Shown: positions 33,773 to 41,286 of the stretch, one piece after another
How the letters are laid out: each line of letters starts with the position of its first letter
Position numbering within the stretch: position 1 is the first letter of the stretch
NCBI RefSeq assembly: GCF_900119385.1
Contig: NZ_FPKO01000009.1
Span: 829,405-893,404, forward strand
Direction: 5' to 3'
Length of the DNA: 64,000 nucleotides
DNA from: Thermophilibacter mediterraneus
GTDB lineage: Bacteria > Actinomycetota > Coriobacteriia > Coriobacteriales > Atopobiaceae
Position numbers and translations under genes: made by a program
Notes under the pieces: generated by a model
What the model was told of the DNA's origin: nothing
The model's database searches: none
Seen by the model: the letters and a program-made list of their open reading frames with translations, nothing else

Positions 33773-33789
33773 TCGAGTGGGAGTGATTT
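33773..33789 (+). other. attR: second copy of the guaA 3'-end core
   Basis: ATCGAGTGGGAGTGATT, identical to 734-750. Similarity to the left end continues beyond it (CCCTCAAAxCGGTTCGCAACGGTCT, then the terminator), because what follows attR is the left end of an older related element. Confidence 0.88.
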
Positions 33790-33844
33790 TCCCCTCAAAG
33801 CGGTTCGCAACGGTCTGAACCAGAAAGCAACATAATCGCAGGTC

Positions 33845-33881
33845 AGAAAGGGTTTCTTCGAAGTTCGAGGGAACCCTTTCT
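33845..33881 (+). terminator. Diverged copy of the guaA-proximal terminator
   Basis: AGAAAGGGTTTCTTCG / CGAGGGAACCCTTTCT-type hairpin, homologous to 807-843, in the left end of the fossil element. Confidence 0.6.
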
Positions 33882-33991
33882 CTCACTCCAAAACGCTCCG
33901 TTCGGGATTATTCGTGCCGGAATTCGTACCAGCTCAGGAAGCGAAAAGCGCCAAGGCTGGGGGGGGACAAACGAGCTGCGACATCCAGGCA

Positions 33992-34300
33992 ATGAAGGAA
34001 CTGGAAGACTGCGCGCACTTCCGCGCGGGCCTCGTCGAGTACTCGCCGGAAAGCTTCGCCGCAGAGGAGCTCAGAGAAATACTCGATGACATGATCCGCG
34101 CACGCTTTGGGCTCGACGGCTGGAGCTTCCACGAGCTCGGGCACTCCCATCTCACGCCGCTCGCCCTGAACGGCGTGCGCCCCAAGGTCATGTGGGAGCT
34201 CGCCGGCCACTACAGCCCCCAGACCACCATGGACATCTACACCCACGTGAACATGGACGCCAAGAAGGAGGCGGTGGCCGCCGTGAGCAGGGTGTTCTGA
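33992..34300 (+). pseudogene. Fusion scar: left-end gene N-terminus joined to integrase C-terminus
   Basis: An in-frame ORF whose first ~38 codons (KELEDCAHFRAGLVEYSPES..EELREILDDMIR) match the left-end protein at 958 and whose last ~63 (RFGLDGWSFHELGHSHLT...MDIYTHVNMDAKKEAVAAVSRVF) match the C-terminus of the resident integrase. The catalytic HxxR has decayed to HELGHS, losing the Arg, while the Tyr remains. It cannot be an active recombinase; it might still bind core DNA or the resident integrase if expressed. Confidence 0.88.
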
Positions 34301-34344
34301 CCATGGAGGGCGGGCGCCGACCCTCGACGCCGGTGCCCGCCCGT

Positions 34345-34420
34345 GGTATAAAGTAGATGGCTTTCCCCAATAGGGAGGGTTTCCAAGTGCCGGGGACGTT
34401 TTCCCCGGCTTTCGTTTTTT
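34345..34420 (+). ncRNA. DUF3800-type structured RNA
   Basis: A -10-like TATAAA (34,346-34,351) is followed by TTTCCCCAATAGGGAGGGTT and then a perfect hairpin GCCGGGGA/TCCCCGGC (34,389-34,409) with TTTCGTTTTTT, ending 14 bp before a DUF3800 start codon. Conserved structured RNAs immediately upstream of DUF3800 genes are known (the DUF3800 RNA motifs from comparative-genomic surveys). Assignment is from recall of pattern and context, not a covariance search. Confidence 0.6.
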
Positions 34421-34433
34421 ATAGGGGCATCAA

Positions 34434-34496
34434 TGAGCGAGCTGAGCCTGTTCCTCGACGAGTCGGGGAGCGACAGCCTCCGCGACACCTTATAGC
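34434..34496 (+). pseudogene. Truncated DUF3800 gene, 20 codons left
   Basis: Starts MSELSLFLDESGSDSLRD, the characteristic opening of DUF3800 proteins (xLxxFxDESG, an RNase H-like first strand with its Asp-Glu), and stops after 20 codons at TTATAG. A normal gene is 200-300 codons. It is followed by a terminator, so the 3' part was removed cleanly. The RNA upstream may survive as an orphan. Confidence 0.7.
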
Positions 34497-34503
34497 TAGA
34501 CGG

Positions 34504-34541
34504 AAAGGGGTCATGGAAAGCCATGGCCCCTTTCCTCTTTT
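34504..34541 (+). terminator. Intrinsic terminator
   Basis: AAAGGGGTCATGG / CCATGGCCCCTTT hairpin with AAAG loop, followed by CCTCTTTT, eight bases after the DUF3800 stub. The stretch 34,545-34,820 beyond it shows only decayed frames and no gene I can support. Confidence 0.85.
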
Positions 34542-34822
34542 CGCGCGGGCGCCCCGCTCCTGGGCTGCCTGACGAGGGCGGGCGAGAAGTACCGGCCCTC
34601 GCCATGTTGGCGTAGCGCTCCGGTCGCGCGAACCCGGCGGCGAGGTCCAGCCTCAGCCCGACGATCGACACCTCGATCGTTACCGTTGACGCCCCTCGTG
34701 GGCGGTGACCCTGAGAATCTTGTCGTGCTGGCCCTCTGGCCCGAGCCCCACGCACGAAATGGTGTCGCAAGCCGTGCGCGGGACTCGGGTGAACGTCGGG
34801 CGCGCCGCACCCCCAACGGTCG

Positions 34823-34844
34823 TATATTGTTAAACTGAGCTAAC
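34823..34844 (+). promoter_or_regulatory. -10 element with DtxR/IdeR-like iron box
   Basis: TATATT (34,823-34,828) is directly followed by the interrupted palindrome GTTAAACTGAGCTAAC (34,829-34,844), which resembles DtxR-family operators. It lies 68 bp before the FeoB-associated gene, where repression by iron would make sense. Confidence 0.45.
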
Positions 34845-34911
34845 TTGACGGTGGCAATCCGCGCGGGGGGGGGTGCGCCGGGTCGTCGCCCACGGGACTT
34901 TGGAGGCGGTT

Positions 34912-35289
34912 ATGGTCGACTACCTGATTGCGGGCGCCGTTCTTGTGCTCGCGGTGCTCGTTCTTGCTCGACAGGCGCTGCGCATCCGGCGCGGCGGGGG
35001 CTGCGGGTGCGAGGGAGGCGGGTCGAGCTGCGCCGCGCCGCGCCGGGTGCGCCGCCGGTCGGCCGACGCGTCCCGCTATCCGCACTCACTCGAGCTGCGG
35101 GTGGCCGGCATGCACTGCGAGGGCTGCGTGCGCCGCGTCGAGGATGCCCTCGGCACGCTCGACGGCGTTGCCGCCGAGGCCAAGCTGCCCGATGCGGTCG
35201 TCGTTCGCGGAAGCCGCCCGATTGACGCCGCCGCGTGCGAGCGAGCCCTGCGCGCCGCGGGATACGAGGTCGTCGAGGTGCGGTCCTAG
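34912..35289 (+). CDS. FeoB-associated Cys-rich membrane peptide fused to a heavy-metal-associated (HMA) domain
   Basis: A 125-residue protein. Residues 1-22 (VDYLIAGAVLVLAVLVLARQAL) are the membrane anchor of FeoB-associated Cys-rich proteins, followed by GGGCGCEGGGSSC. Residues ~60-125 form an HMA ferredoxin-like domain with the metal-binding pair in AGMHCEGCVRRVEDAL and a typical ending YEVVEVRS. The ATG has TGGAGGCGG upstream. FeoB is not adjacent. The fusion suggests metal delivery at the membrane, with iron or copper as the candidate; the metal cannot be read from the sequence. Confidence 0.8.
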   Translation: MVDYLIAGAVLVLAVLVLARQALRIRRGGGCGCEGGGSSCAAPRRVRRRSADASRYPHSLELRVAGMHCEGCVRRVEDALGTLDGVAAEAKLPDAVVVRGSRPIDAAACERALRAAGYEVVEVRS

Positions 35290-35427
35290 GGGCCGTCCCT
35301 CTCCGAAGATGCGAATCCGCCCCGATTTCTGGGCCGTCGCGTTACCTGCCGGCGGGGAGGGTACGAGAGGACTATCTACTTCCGATTGCCCGGGTCGCGA
35401 GCCCGGGTGGGAAGGGGGTCCTCCCCC

Positions 35428-36387
35428 ATGTGCACCGGCATCCGCTTCACCGGCTCCGACGGCTCCATGTACTTTGGCCGCAACCTCGACTGGACCCAGG
35501 GCTACGGCGAGCGCGTGGTGGTGACGCCTCCTGCCGCGCGGGTGCCGGCCGCCTTCCCGCGTCCCGGGGAGCCGGAGCGCGGGCACGCGGTCATTGGCAT
35601 GGGCATCGTCGTGGGTGGCGTGCCGCTCTACTTTGACTGCGGGAACGACGCCGGGCTCGCCGTGGCGGGTCTCAACTTCCCCCAGAGCGCACGCTACGCG
35701 ACCGCTCCCGAGCCCGGGCGCACGAACGTGGCGGCCTACGAGTTCCCGTACTGGGTCGCGCGCAACTTCTCCTCGCTCGATGAGGTGCGCGCCGCGCTCG
35801 GCGGGGTCCGCGTGGTCGCGCGTCCGGTGAACGACCGGCTTCCCGTCGCGAACCTCCACTGGCTCGTCGGTGACGCCACGGGCAGCGTGGTGGTGGAGTG
35901 CCTGGAGGACGGCCTGCGCGTCTGGGAGGACGACGTCGACGTGCTCACCAACGAGCCGGACTTCGGCTGGCAGCGCACGAACCTGCGCTCCTACCTGACG
36001 CTGAGCGAGAACGAGCCCGAGCCCGCGTCGTGGGGGCGCGCCCGCCTCGCGCCGTTCGGGTCGGGCATGGGCATGCGGGGCATGCCGGGGGACTACTCCG
36101 GCCCCTCCCGCTTCGTGAAGGCCGCCTTCGTGAACGCACGCTACCCCGTCCAGGATGGCGAGCGCGCAAACGTCACGCGGCTCTTCCGCACGCTCGGCTC
36201 GGTCGCCGTTCCGGACGGCTGCGCGCGCACCCCGGACGGCGCCTTCGAGCGCACCCTCTACACGAGCTGCTTCTCCGCCGCGACGCTCACCTACTACCAC
36301 GCCGCCTATGACGACCTCTCCGTCAGCGCCTACCCGCTCGCCTCGTGCGACCTGGGAGGGTCCGAGCCCCTCGTCCTGACGGCCTGA
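35428..36387 (+). CDS. bsh: Choloylglycine hydrolase (bile salt hydrolase type)
   Basis: A 319-residue N-terminal-nucleophile hydrolase. Cys2 follows the initiator Met (MCTGIRFTGSDGSMYFGRNLDW), with Arg18 and Asp21 at the positions required for catalysis; an Asn lies in GLNFPQSARY and the NEPDF.WQ segment matches the family. It would deconjugate taurine- or glycine-linked bile acids in the cytoplasm; penicillin V acylase activity is the alternative. The start at 35,428 is forced because the mature N-terminus must be Cys. Monocistronic, it points to a gut habitat. Confidence 0.9.
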   Translation: MCTGIRFTGSDGSMYFGRNLDWTQGYGERVVVTPPAARVPAAFPRPGEPERGHAVIGMGIVVGGVPLYFDCGNDAGLAVAGLNFPQSARYATAPEPGRTNVAAYEFPYWVARNFSSLDEVRAALGGVRVVARPVNDRLPVANLHWLVGDATGSVVVECLEDGLRVWEDDVDVLTNEPDFGWQRTNLRSYLTLSENEPEPASWGRARLAPFGSGMGMRGMPGDYSGPSRFVKAAFVNARYPVQDGERANVTRLFRTLGSVAVPDGCARTPDGAFERTLYTSCFSAATLTYYHAAYDDLSVSAYPLASCDLGGSEPLVLTA

Positions 36388-37394
36388 CCCGGCTTGACGG
36401 TATGACCTGACGAGATTGTCACCTTGCGCCAGGCGCTCGGGGACATTCCCGTCGCCTGTGAGAAGGCGTGGTCGAAGGCCGAGGGGCTCGGGTAGCCGAG
36501 AAGAACGGCGACGTCGGCGACGCCGAGCGCGCGGTCGCGCAGGAGCTCACAGGCCCGCTCCGCCCGCAGGCGCCGTCCGAAGGCCCCCACGCTCTCCCCG
36601 GTCTCGCGCTTGAACGCCGCGCAGAGGCGCGACCGGCTCACGTAGAGGCGGTCGGCGAGCTCCCCGATCCCCGTCGGTGCCTCGCCGGAGCCCACGGCGA
36701 GCTCGATGGCGTCGCGGGCTCGCCGCACGAGGTCCCCCTCGCCCGTCGCCGTCCCTCCCGCACGGCTCGCGGCGAGCGACGCCGCCATGGCATCGACCGT
36801 TGCCCTGAGCGCGAGCTCGCCGCCCGCCTCGCGGGGAGGGCGCTCCGGCACGGCAGCGAGCGCCCGCGCGATGGCAAGCCGCTCGTCACGCGATGAGACG
36901 TCACCGAACGACGAGAAGACCCCGCTGAACTCGCCGGGGTAGCGACGGTCGAGTTCGTCGAAGAACTCCGGGAGCACGATGATGGAGCGCGAGCGATAGG
37001 GGCGTCCCGCGAGGAGGCTGCTGACGTGCTCCCGTGGCGCGCGCTCGACGAACGTGGCGAGCTCCCCACCCCCGCCTGCGCCGGGGCCGAGGGGTCGGAT
37101 CGGCAGCCCGCACGTTCGCGAGCAGCGAAGCGCGTCGTCGCCGAGCGCGCACGCGCAGGCATAGGGCCCGGTCGACGCCTCGCGCAGCTCCATGTCCGCG
37201 CGCGGGGTGACGTCGTGGTGCAGCACGAGGCAGTGCGGGGTCGGCGCCGAGAGCCACATCGTGCCTTCGGCGGCGTCGCCCACGGCTCTCCCCACCCAGA
37301 TCGCTCCGCACCGCTCGAGGCGCATCTCGAGCTGGACCGCCTGCGGCACGAAGAGCGCGGCGAGCTCGCGTGGTATGTCTCCCACCCCGCCCAT
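36330..37394 (-). CDS. AraC-family transcriptional regulator
   Basis: A 354-residue protein with a ligand-binding N-terminal region containing cysteines (GPYACACALGDDALRCSRTCGLP) and a C-terminal AraC double HTH (GIGELADRLYVSRSRLCAAFKRETGESVGAFGRRLRAERACELL...VADVAVLLGYPSPSAFDHAFSQATGMSPSAWRK). About 30 unusual residues follow, encoded across a 36-bp repeat (36,388-36,423) and overlapping the bsh 3' end by 58 bp, so the natural C-terminus was probably altered. It is divergent from the ABC pair, which it probably activates. The start at 37,394 is the first ATG of the homologous region. Confidence 0.85.
   Translation of the reverse strand: MGGVGDIPRELAALFVPQAVQLEMRLERCGAIWVGRAVGDAAEGTMWLSAPTPHCLVLHHDVTPRADMELREASTGPYACACALGDDALRCSRTCGLPIRPLGPGAGGGGELATFVERAPREHVSSLLAGRPYRSRSIIVLPEFFDELDRRYPGEFSGVFSSFGDVSSRDERLAIARALAAVPERPPREAGGELALRATVDAMAASLAASRAGGTATGEGDLVRRARDAIELAVGSGEAPTGIGELADRLYVSRSRLCAAFKRETGESVGAFGRRLRAERACELLRDRALGVADVAVLLGYPSPSAFDHAFSQATGMSPSAWRKVTISSGHTVKPGQAVRTRGSDPPRSHEASG
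36388..36423 (+). repeat. 37-bp palindromic repeat, copy 1
   Basis: CCCGGCTTGACGGTATGACC..GAGATTGTCACC, closely similar to 41,173-41,209. It begins at the base after the bsh stop and lies inside the AraC 3' end. See the matching copy. Confidence 0.8.
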
Positions 37395-37434
37395 GTTGCG
37401 GATGCGTCCGTCCTTCTTGCGGTATCGTCTCCGA

Positions 37435-37452
37435 TTAGTTAGCCAACGTGAA
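37435..37452. promoter_or_regulatory. Possible iron-regulator box between AraC and ABC genes
   Basis: TTAGTTAGCCAACGTGAA resembles the DtxR/IdeR consensus TTAGGTTAGSCTAACCTAA with single-base gaps. It lies in the 126-bp divergent intergenic region. Weak match, supported by the likely siderophore-related role of the transporters. Confidence 0.35.
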
Positions 37453-37520
37453 CAATAGGCAATCGCCATGATACGGTGCGTCAGGTCGTCAATCAAGTCC
37501 TCGTTGCGTGAGGAGGAGCG

Positions 37521-39347
37521 ATGTCTGATTCGCCCGCACCGCGGCGGGAGGGCGGCGCCGTCGGGCGCCTGCTCGCCTTTGCCGGTGAGCGGCGGAGGCT
37601 CACCTATCTGGGGTGCGCCCTCTCTGCCGTGTCCATGCTGATCTCCTTTGGCCCATACGTCTGCATCTGGTTTGCCGCACGCGACCTGATCGCCGTCGCC
37701 CCGGACTGGTCCCGTGCCTCGACGATCTCCACGTACGGATGGTGGGCGCTCGGCTTCGCCGTGGCATCAATAGCTCTTTACTTCGCCGGCCTCATGTGTA
37801 CGCACCTTGCCGCCTTCCGCTGCGCCTCCAACATGCGCAAGCGCTCCGTCGGCCACCTCATGCACGCGAGCCTGGGGTACTTCGACACGCACGCGAGCGG
37901 GGCTCTGCGCCGCGTGGTGGACGGCTGCGCGGCGGAGACCGAGGGGCTGCTCGCGCACAAGCTTCCGGACACGGCGGGCTCCGTGGCGATGATCGTGGGC
38001 ATGCTCGCCCTGTTCTTCGTCTTTGACTGGAGGCTGGGCGTCGCGTGCCTCGTGCCCGTGGCGGTGTCGCTCGCCTGCATGTTCTACATGATGGGAGGGC
38101 GCGGCATGGACTTCATGACGCGCTACATGGAGTCGCTCGTAAAGATGAACAAGACCGGCACCGAGTACGTGCGCGGCATTCCCGTCGTCAAGGTCTTCCA
38201 GCAGACGGTCTTCTCGTTCAGGGCCTTCCACGACTCCATCGAGGAGTTCACGCGCCTCGCGCAGGACTATGCCGTGAAGTGGTGCCAGACGCCGCAGTCG
38301 CTCTCGCTCACCGTCATCAGCGCCGCCGCGGTCTTCCTCGTCCCGGTTGCGCTGCTCGTCGTCCCCGGCGAGGCTGACCTCGCGCGCCTCGCGGCGAACT
38401 TCGCGTTCTACGCGATCTTCTCCGCCGTCATCCCCACGGCCATGACGCGCGTGATGTTCATGTCGGAGGCGTTCCAGTCCGCGGCGGACGCTGTGAGCCG
38501 CGTGGAGGAGGTGCTCGCCGCCCCCGTTATTGAGGCTCCGGCCTCCCCGTGCTCGCCGCGCGACAACTCCATCCGCTTCGAGGACGTGTCCTTCTCCTAC
38601 GAGGGCGCCGAGGCGCCGGCGCTCGACCACGTCTCCTTCGAGGTTCCGGCGGGTGCCACCGTGGCGCTCGTGGGGCCCTCGGGCGGCGGCAAGACCACGG
38701 CGGCGAGCCTCGTGCCGCGCTTCTGGGACGCGAGTGCGGGGCGCGTCCTCGTTGGCGGCGTGGACGTGCGCGACGTGGACCCCGCGGAGCTCATGGGTCG
38801 CGTGGCCTTCGTCTTCCAGGCCAACCGGCTCTTCTCGCAGTCGATACTCGAGAACGTGCGCGCGGCGCGGCCGGATGCGACGCGCGAGGAGGTGATGGCC
38901 GCGCTCGAGGCCGCGCAGTGCGGCGACATCGTCGAGAAGCTGCCCGACGGCGTGGACAGCGTCTATGGAGCAGGCGGGACCCACCTCTCCGGAGGGGAGG
39001 TCCAGCGGCTCATGCTGGCCCGCGCCATCCTCAAGGACGCGCCGATCGTGGTGCTCGACGAGGCAACGGCCTTCGCCGACCCCGAGAACGAGGTCAAGAT
39101 CCAGGCCGCCTTCAGGCGCCTCGCCCGTGGGCGGGACGGCGCGCCGCGCACGGTGCTCATGGTTGCCCACCGGCTCTCCACGGTGAGAAACGCCGACAAG
39201 ATCGTGGTGCTCGACCGGGGTCGCGTGGCCGAGCAGGGCACGCACGACGAGCTCCTCTCCGCGGGCGGCCTCTACGCTCGCATGTGGGCCGACTACGAGC
39301 GCGCCGTGAGCTGGAGGATTTCGAGCGTCGAAGGGGGAGTGGCATAG
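37521..39347 (+). CDS. ABC transporter half-molecule 1 (membrane plus ATPase), siderophore-importer-like exporter fold
   Basis: A 608-residue type IV fold half-transporter: six membrane segments in the first ~330 residues, then an ATPase with Walker A VGPSGGGKTTAAS, signature HLSGGEVQRLMLARAI and Walker B PIVVLDEATAFADPENE. The LSGGE and DEATAFADPENE forms are typical of IrtA/YbtP-type pairs. Its stop is followed immediately by the second half-transporter, so they form a heterodimer. The AraC partner fits siderophore uptake systems; the substrate is inferred. Confidence 0.82.
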   Translation: MSDSPAPRREGGAVGRLLAFAGERRRLTYLGCALSAVSMLISFGPYVCIWFAARDLIAVAPDWSRASTISTYGWWALGFAVASIALYFAGLMCTHLAAFRCASNMRKRSVGHLMHASLGYFDTHASGALRRVVDGCAAETEGLLAHKLPDTAGSVAMIVGMLALFFVFDWRLGVACLVPVAVSLACMFYMMGGRGMDFMTRYMESLVKMNKTGTEYVRGIPVVKVFQQTVFSFRAFHDSIEEFTRLAQDYAVKWCQTPQSLSLTVISAAAVFLVPVALLVVPGEADLARLAANFAFYAIFSAVIPTAMTRVMFMSEAFQSAADAVSRVEEVLAAPVIEAPASPCSPRDNSIRFEDVSFSYEGAEAPALDHVSFEVPAGATVALVGPSGGGKTTAASLVPRFWDASAGRVLVGGVDVRDVDPAELMGRVAFVFQANRLFSQSILENVRAARPDATREEVMAALEAAQCGDIVEKLPDGVDSVYGAGGTHLSGGEVQRLMLARAILKDAPIVVLDEATAFADPENEVKIQAAFRRLARGRDGAPRTVLMVAHRLSTVRNADKIVVLDRGRVAEQGTHDELLSAGGLYARMWADYERAVSWRISSVEGGVA

Positions 39348-41123
39348 ATGTCGATCAAGGAGAAGTACGCGCTCACCGACGAGGGCGTAAGGAACGTGCG
39401 CCTCGGCGCGTTCTGGACCACCGTCACCAACCTCGTGGTCTTTGCGGGCGTGGGGCTTGCCTACCTCGTCATGAGCGCGCTCGTGGCGCGGCTCGTGGGG
39501 GGACCGGTCGAGCTGGGGCCGTGGGGCGCGCTCGGCTTCGACCCCCTCTCCGTGCCGGTTGCGGGCTGGCTCGCGGCGCTCGTTGCGTACCTCGTCGTCC
39601 TCTTCGTGTGCGAGCGACTCCAGTACTACTACCAGTACGGCGTCATCTACAAGGAGAGCGGTCGGCAGCGCATCGCCCTCGCGGAGCGTCTGCGGAAGCT
39701 CCCCCTCTCGTTCTTCGGTCGGCGCGACCTCGCGGACCTCACCGAGACGCTCATGACTGACGTCAAGACGACGGAGCACGCCTACAGCCACGTTCTCCCC
39801 GAGCTCTACGGTGCCTATGCGACCATGGTCATCGCGTTCGTGTGCCTCCTGTGCTTTGACTGGCGCCTGGCGGTGGCGTCCATGTGGTCCGGTCCGGTGG
39901 CTCTGGCCCTGCTCTTTGGGGTGCGCTCCAGGCTCCAGCCGCTCATGCGAAGGACCCGCATGGCGGGGCTCGAGGCGTCCGAGCGCATCCAGGAGGCACT
40001 CGAGTGCGTGCGCGAGGTGCGCGCGACCAACCAGGAGGGGCGCTACCTCGAGCGCATCTACGAGAGCGTCGATGCCGCGGAGCGGCGTGCCACGCGCGCG
40101 GAGATCGCGACCGGCATCTGCGTGAACGGGGCCCAGATCGTGCTGCGCCTGGGCCTCGCCACCACGCTGCTGGCGGGCGCCGCCCTCGTGATCGACGGCA
40201 GCTGCGACTTCCTTGCGCTCTTCTGCTTCCTTCTGGTGGTGAGCCGCATCTACGCCCCCTTCGACCAGGCGCTCATGCTCATCGCCGAGCTCTTCTCGGC
40301 ACGGACCGCAGCCGGTCGCATGAAGGGCTTCTTCGAGGAGCCGCTGGCAGAGGGCGGAGAGGCGTATGAGCCCGTCGGCCACGACGTGACCTTCGAGCAC
40401 GTGTCCTTCTCCTACGAGAGGGATGGCGAGAAGGTCCTGGACGACGTGTCCTTCACCGCTCGCGAGGGCGAGGTGACGGCACTCGTGGGACCGTCGGGTT
40501 CGGGAAAGTCCACCTGCGCGCGCCTTGCCGCCAGGCTCTGGGACGCGAGCTCGGGGCGCGTCGCCGTGGGCGGCGTGGACGTCTCGACCGTCGACCCGGA
40601 GGTGCTGCTGCGTGACTTCTCCGTGGTGTTCCAGGACGTGACGCTGTTCGACGACACCGTGATGGGCAACATCCGCCTGGGTCGACGCGGCGCCACCGAC
40701 GAGGAGGTGCTCGCCGCGGCGCGCGCCGCCAACTGCGACGAGTTCGTCTCGCGCATGCCCGAGGGCTACCAGACGATGATCGGCGAGAACGGTGCGCGCC
40801 TCTCCGGCGGGGAGCGCCAGCGCATCTCCATTGCACGTGCGCTGCTCAAGGGGGCTCCGATCGTGCTGCTCGACGAGGCCACGGCATCGCTCGACGTGGA
40901 AAACGAGACCGAGGTGCAGGCGGCGCTGAGCCGACTTCTCGCCGGCAGGACGGTCATCGTGATCGCGCACCGCATGCGGACCGTGGAGAGCGCGGACCAC
41001 GTCGTGGTGCTCGACCGCGGCCGCGTGGCAGAGCAGGGAGCGCCCGTCGCGCTCATGGCGGCCGACGGCCTCTTCGCCCGCATGGTGCGCCTTCAGCGCG
41101 AGAGCGCCGACTGGACGATCTGA
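39348..41123 (+). CDS. ABC transporter half-molecule 2 (membrane plus ATPase)
   Basis: A 591-residue partner of the preceding protein: six membrane segments, including the RIALAERLRKLPLSFFGRRDLADLTETLM coupling region, Walker A VGPSGSGKSTCARL, signature RLSGGERQRISIARAL and Walker B PIVLLDEATASLDVENE. Its ATG comes directly after the upstream stop. Heterodimeric exporter-fold pairs with an AraC regulator are characteristic of ferric-siderophore importers in Actinobacteria and Enterobacteria. Export of another compound is the alternative. Confidence 0.82.
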   Translation: MSIKEKYALTDEGVRNVRLGAFWTTVTNLVVFAGVGLAYLVMSALVARLVGGPVELGPWGALGFDPLSVPVAGWLAALVAYLVVLFVCERLQYYYQYGVIYKESGRQRIALAERLRKLPLSFFGRRDLADLTETLMTDVKTTEHAYSHVLPELYGAYATMVIAFVCLLCFDWRLAVASMWSGPVALALLFGVRSRLQPLMRRTRMAGLEASERIQEALECVREVRATNQEGRYLERIYESVDAAERRATRAEIATGICVNGAQIVLRLGLATTLLAGAALVIDGSCDFLALFCFLLVVSRIYAPFDQALMLIAELFSARTAAGRMKGFFEEPLAEGGEAYEPVGHDVTFEHVSFSYERDGEKVLDDVSFTAREGEVTALVGPSGSGKSTCARLAARLWDASSGRVAVGGVDVSTVDPEVLLRDFSVVFQDVTLFDDTVMGNIRLGRRGATDEEVLAAARAANCDEFVSRMPEGYQTMIGENGARLSGGERQRISIARALLKGAPIVLLDEATASLDVENETEVQAALSRLLAGRTVIVIAHRMRTVESADHVVVLDRGRVAEQGAPVALMAADGLFARMVRLQRESADWTI

Positions 41124-41172
41124 CGCCGCCACGTGCGCCGAGGCGGAGCCATCGACGTTCTTCTCGCCCGGG

Positions 41173-41209
41173 CCCGGCTTGACAGTATGATCTGGCGAGA
41201 TTGTCAACC
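41173..41209 (+). repeat. 37-bp palindromic repeat, copy 2
   Basis: CCCGGCTTGACAGTATGATC..GAGATTGTCAACC, nearly identical to 36,388-36,423. Its core TTGACA-N17-TGTCAA is an inverted repeat. An inverted copy of the recurring motif (GTTCTTCTCGC) lies just upstream at 41,157-41,167. A possible shortened relative occurs at 34,844-34,870. Confidence 0.8.
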
Positions 41210-41286
41210 GCGCGGGCAAGGTGACCAAGGAGTCACGTGACGGGCGACCCCCCTCGCCGGTAGGATGGCGCGAGGGGGGTGGTCGC

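Larger units (their letters stand above)
734..33789. mobile_element. Integrated prophage with defence cargo, about 33 kb
   Basis: It is bounded by the 17-bp guaA direct repeat, with a tyrosine integrase at the right end. It carries a recognisable siphovirus-type late cluster on the minus strand (TerS, TerL, A118-type portal, scaffold, capsid, connectors, Dit, tail endopeptidase, fibres, holin, amidase) and early genes (primase-helicase, HTH proteins). It lacks candidates for major tail protein, tail assembly chaperones and tape measure, and an 11-kb block of cargo splits portal from scaffold. It is therefore probably unable to form its own virions unaided, although excision genes look intact. 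Confidence 0.9.
33790..34300 (+). mobile_element. Fossil of an earlier guaA-integrated element
   Basis: From 33,790 to about 34,110 the sequence parallels 751-1,100 (terminator, arm-site region, start of left-end gene). It then switches at GACATGATC to a sequence parallel to the integrase 3' end (33,418-33,616). This is what remains after nearly all of a related prophage was deleted. The arm-site positions read ATTCGTGCC/ATTCGTACC rather than ATTCTTCCA. I found no third copy of the guaA core downstream. Confidence 0.85.

Noticed and set aside
734-33789. Integrative conjugative element instead of prophage
   Set aside because: guaA is a known ICE site, but there is no relaxase, coupling protein or type IV secretion gene; terminase, portal and capsid are present.
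36495-36505. Motif-like CCGAGAAGAAC in the AraC gene as a further inserted copy
   Set aside because: It encodes the conserved LLGYPSPSAF stretch of AraC proteins, so it is explained by normal coding sequence.
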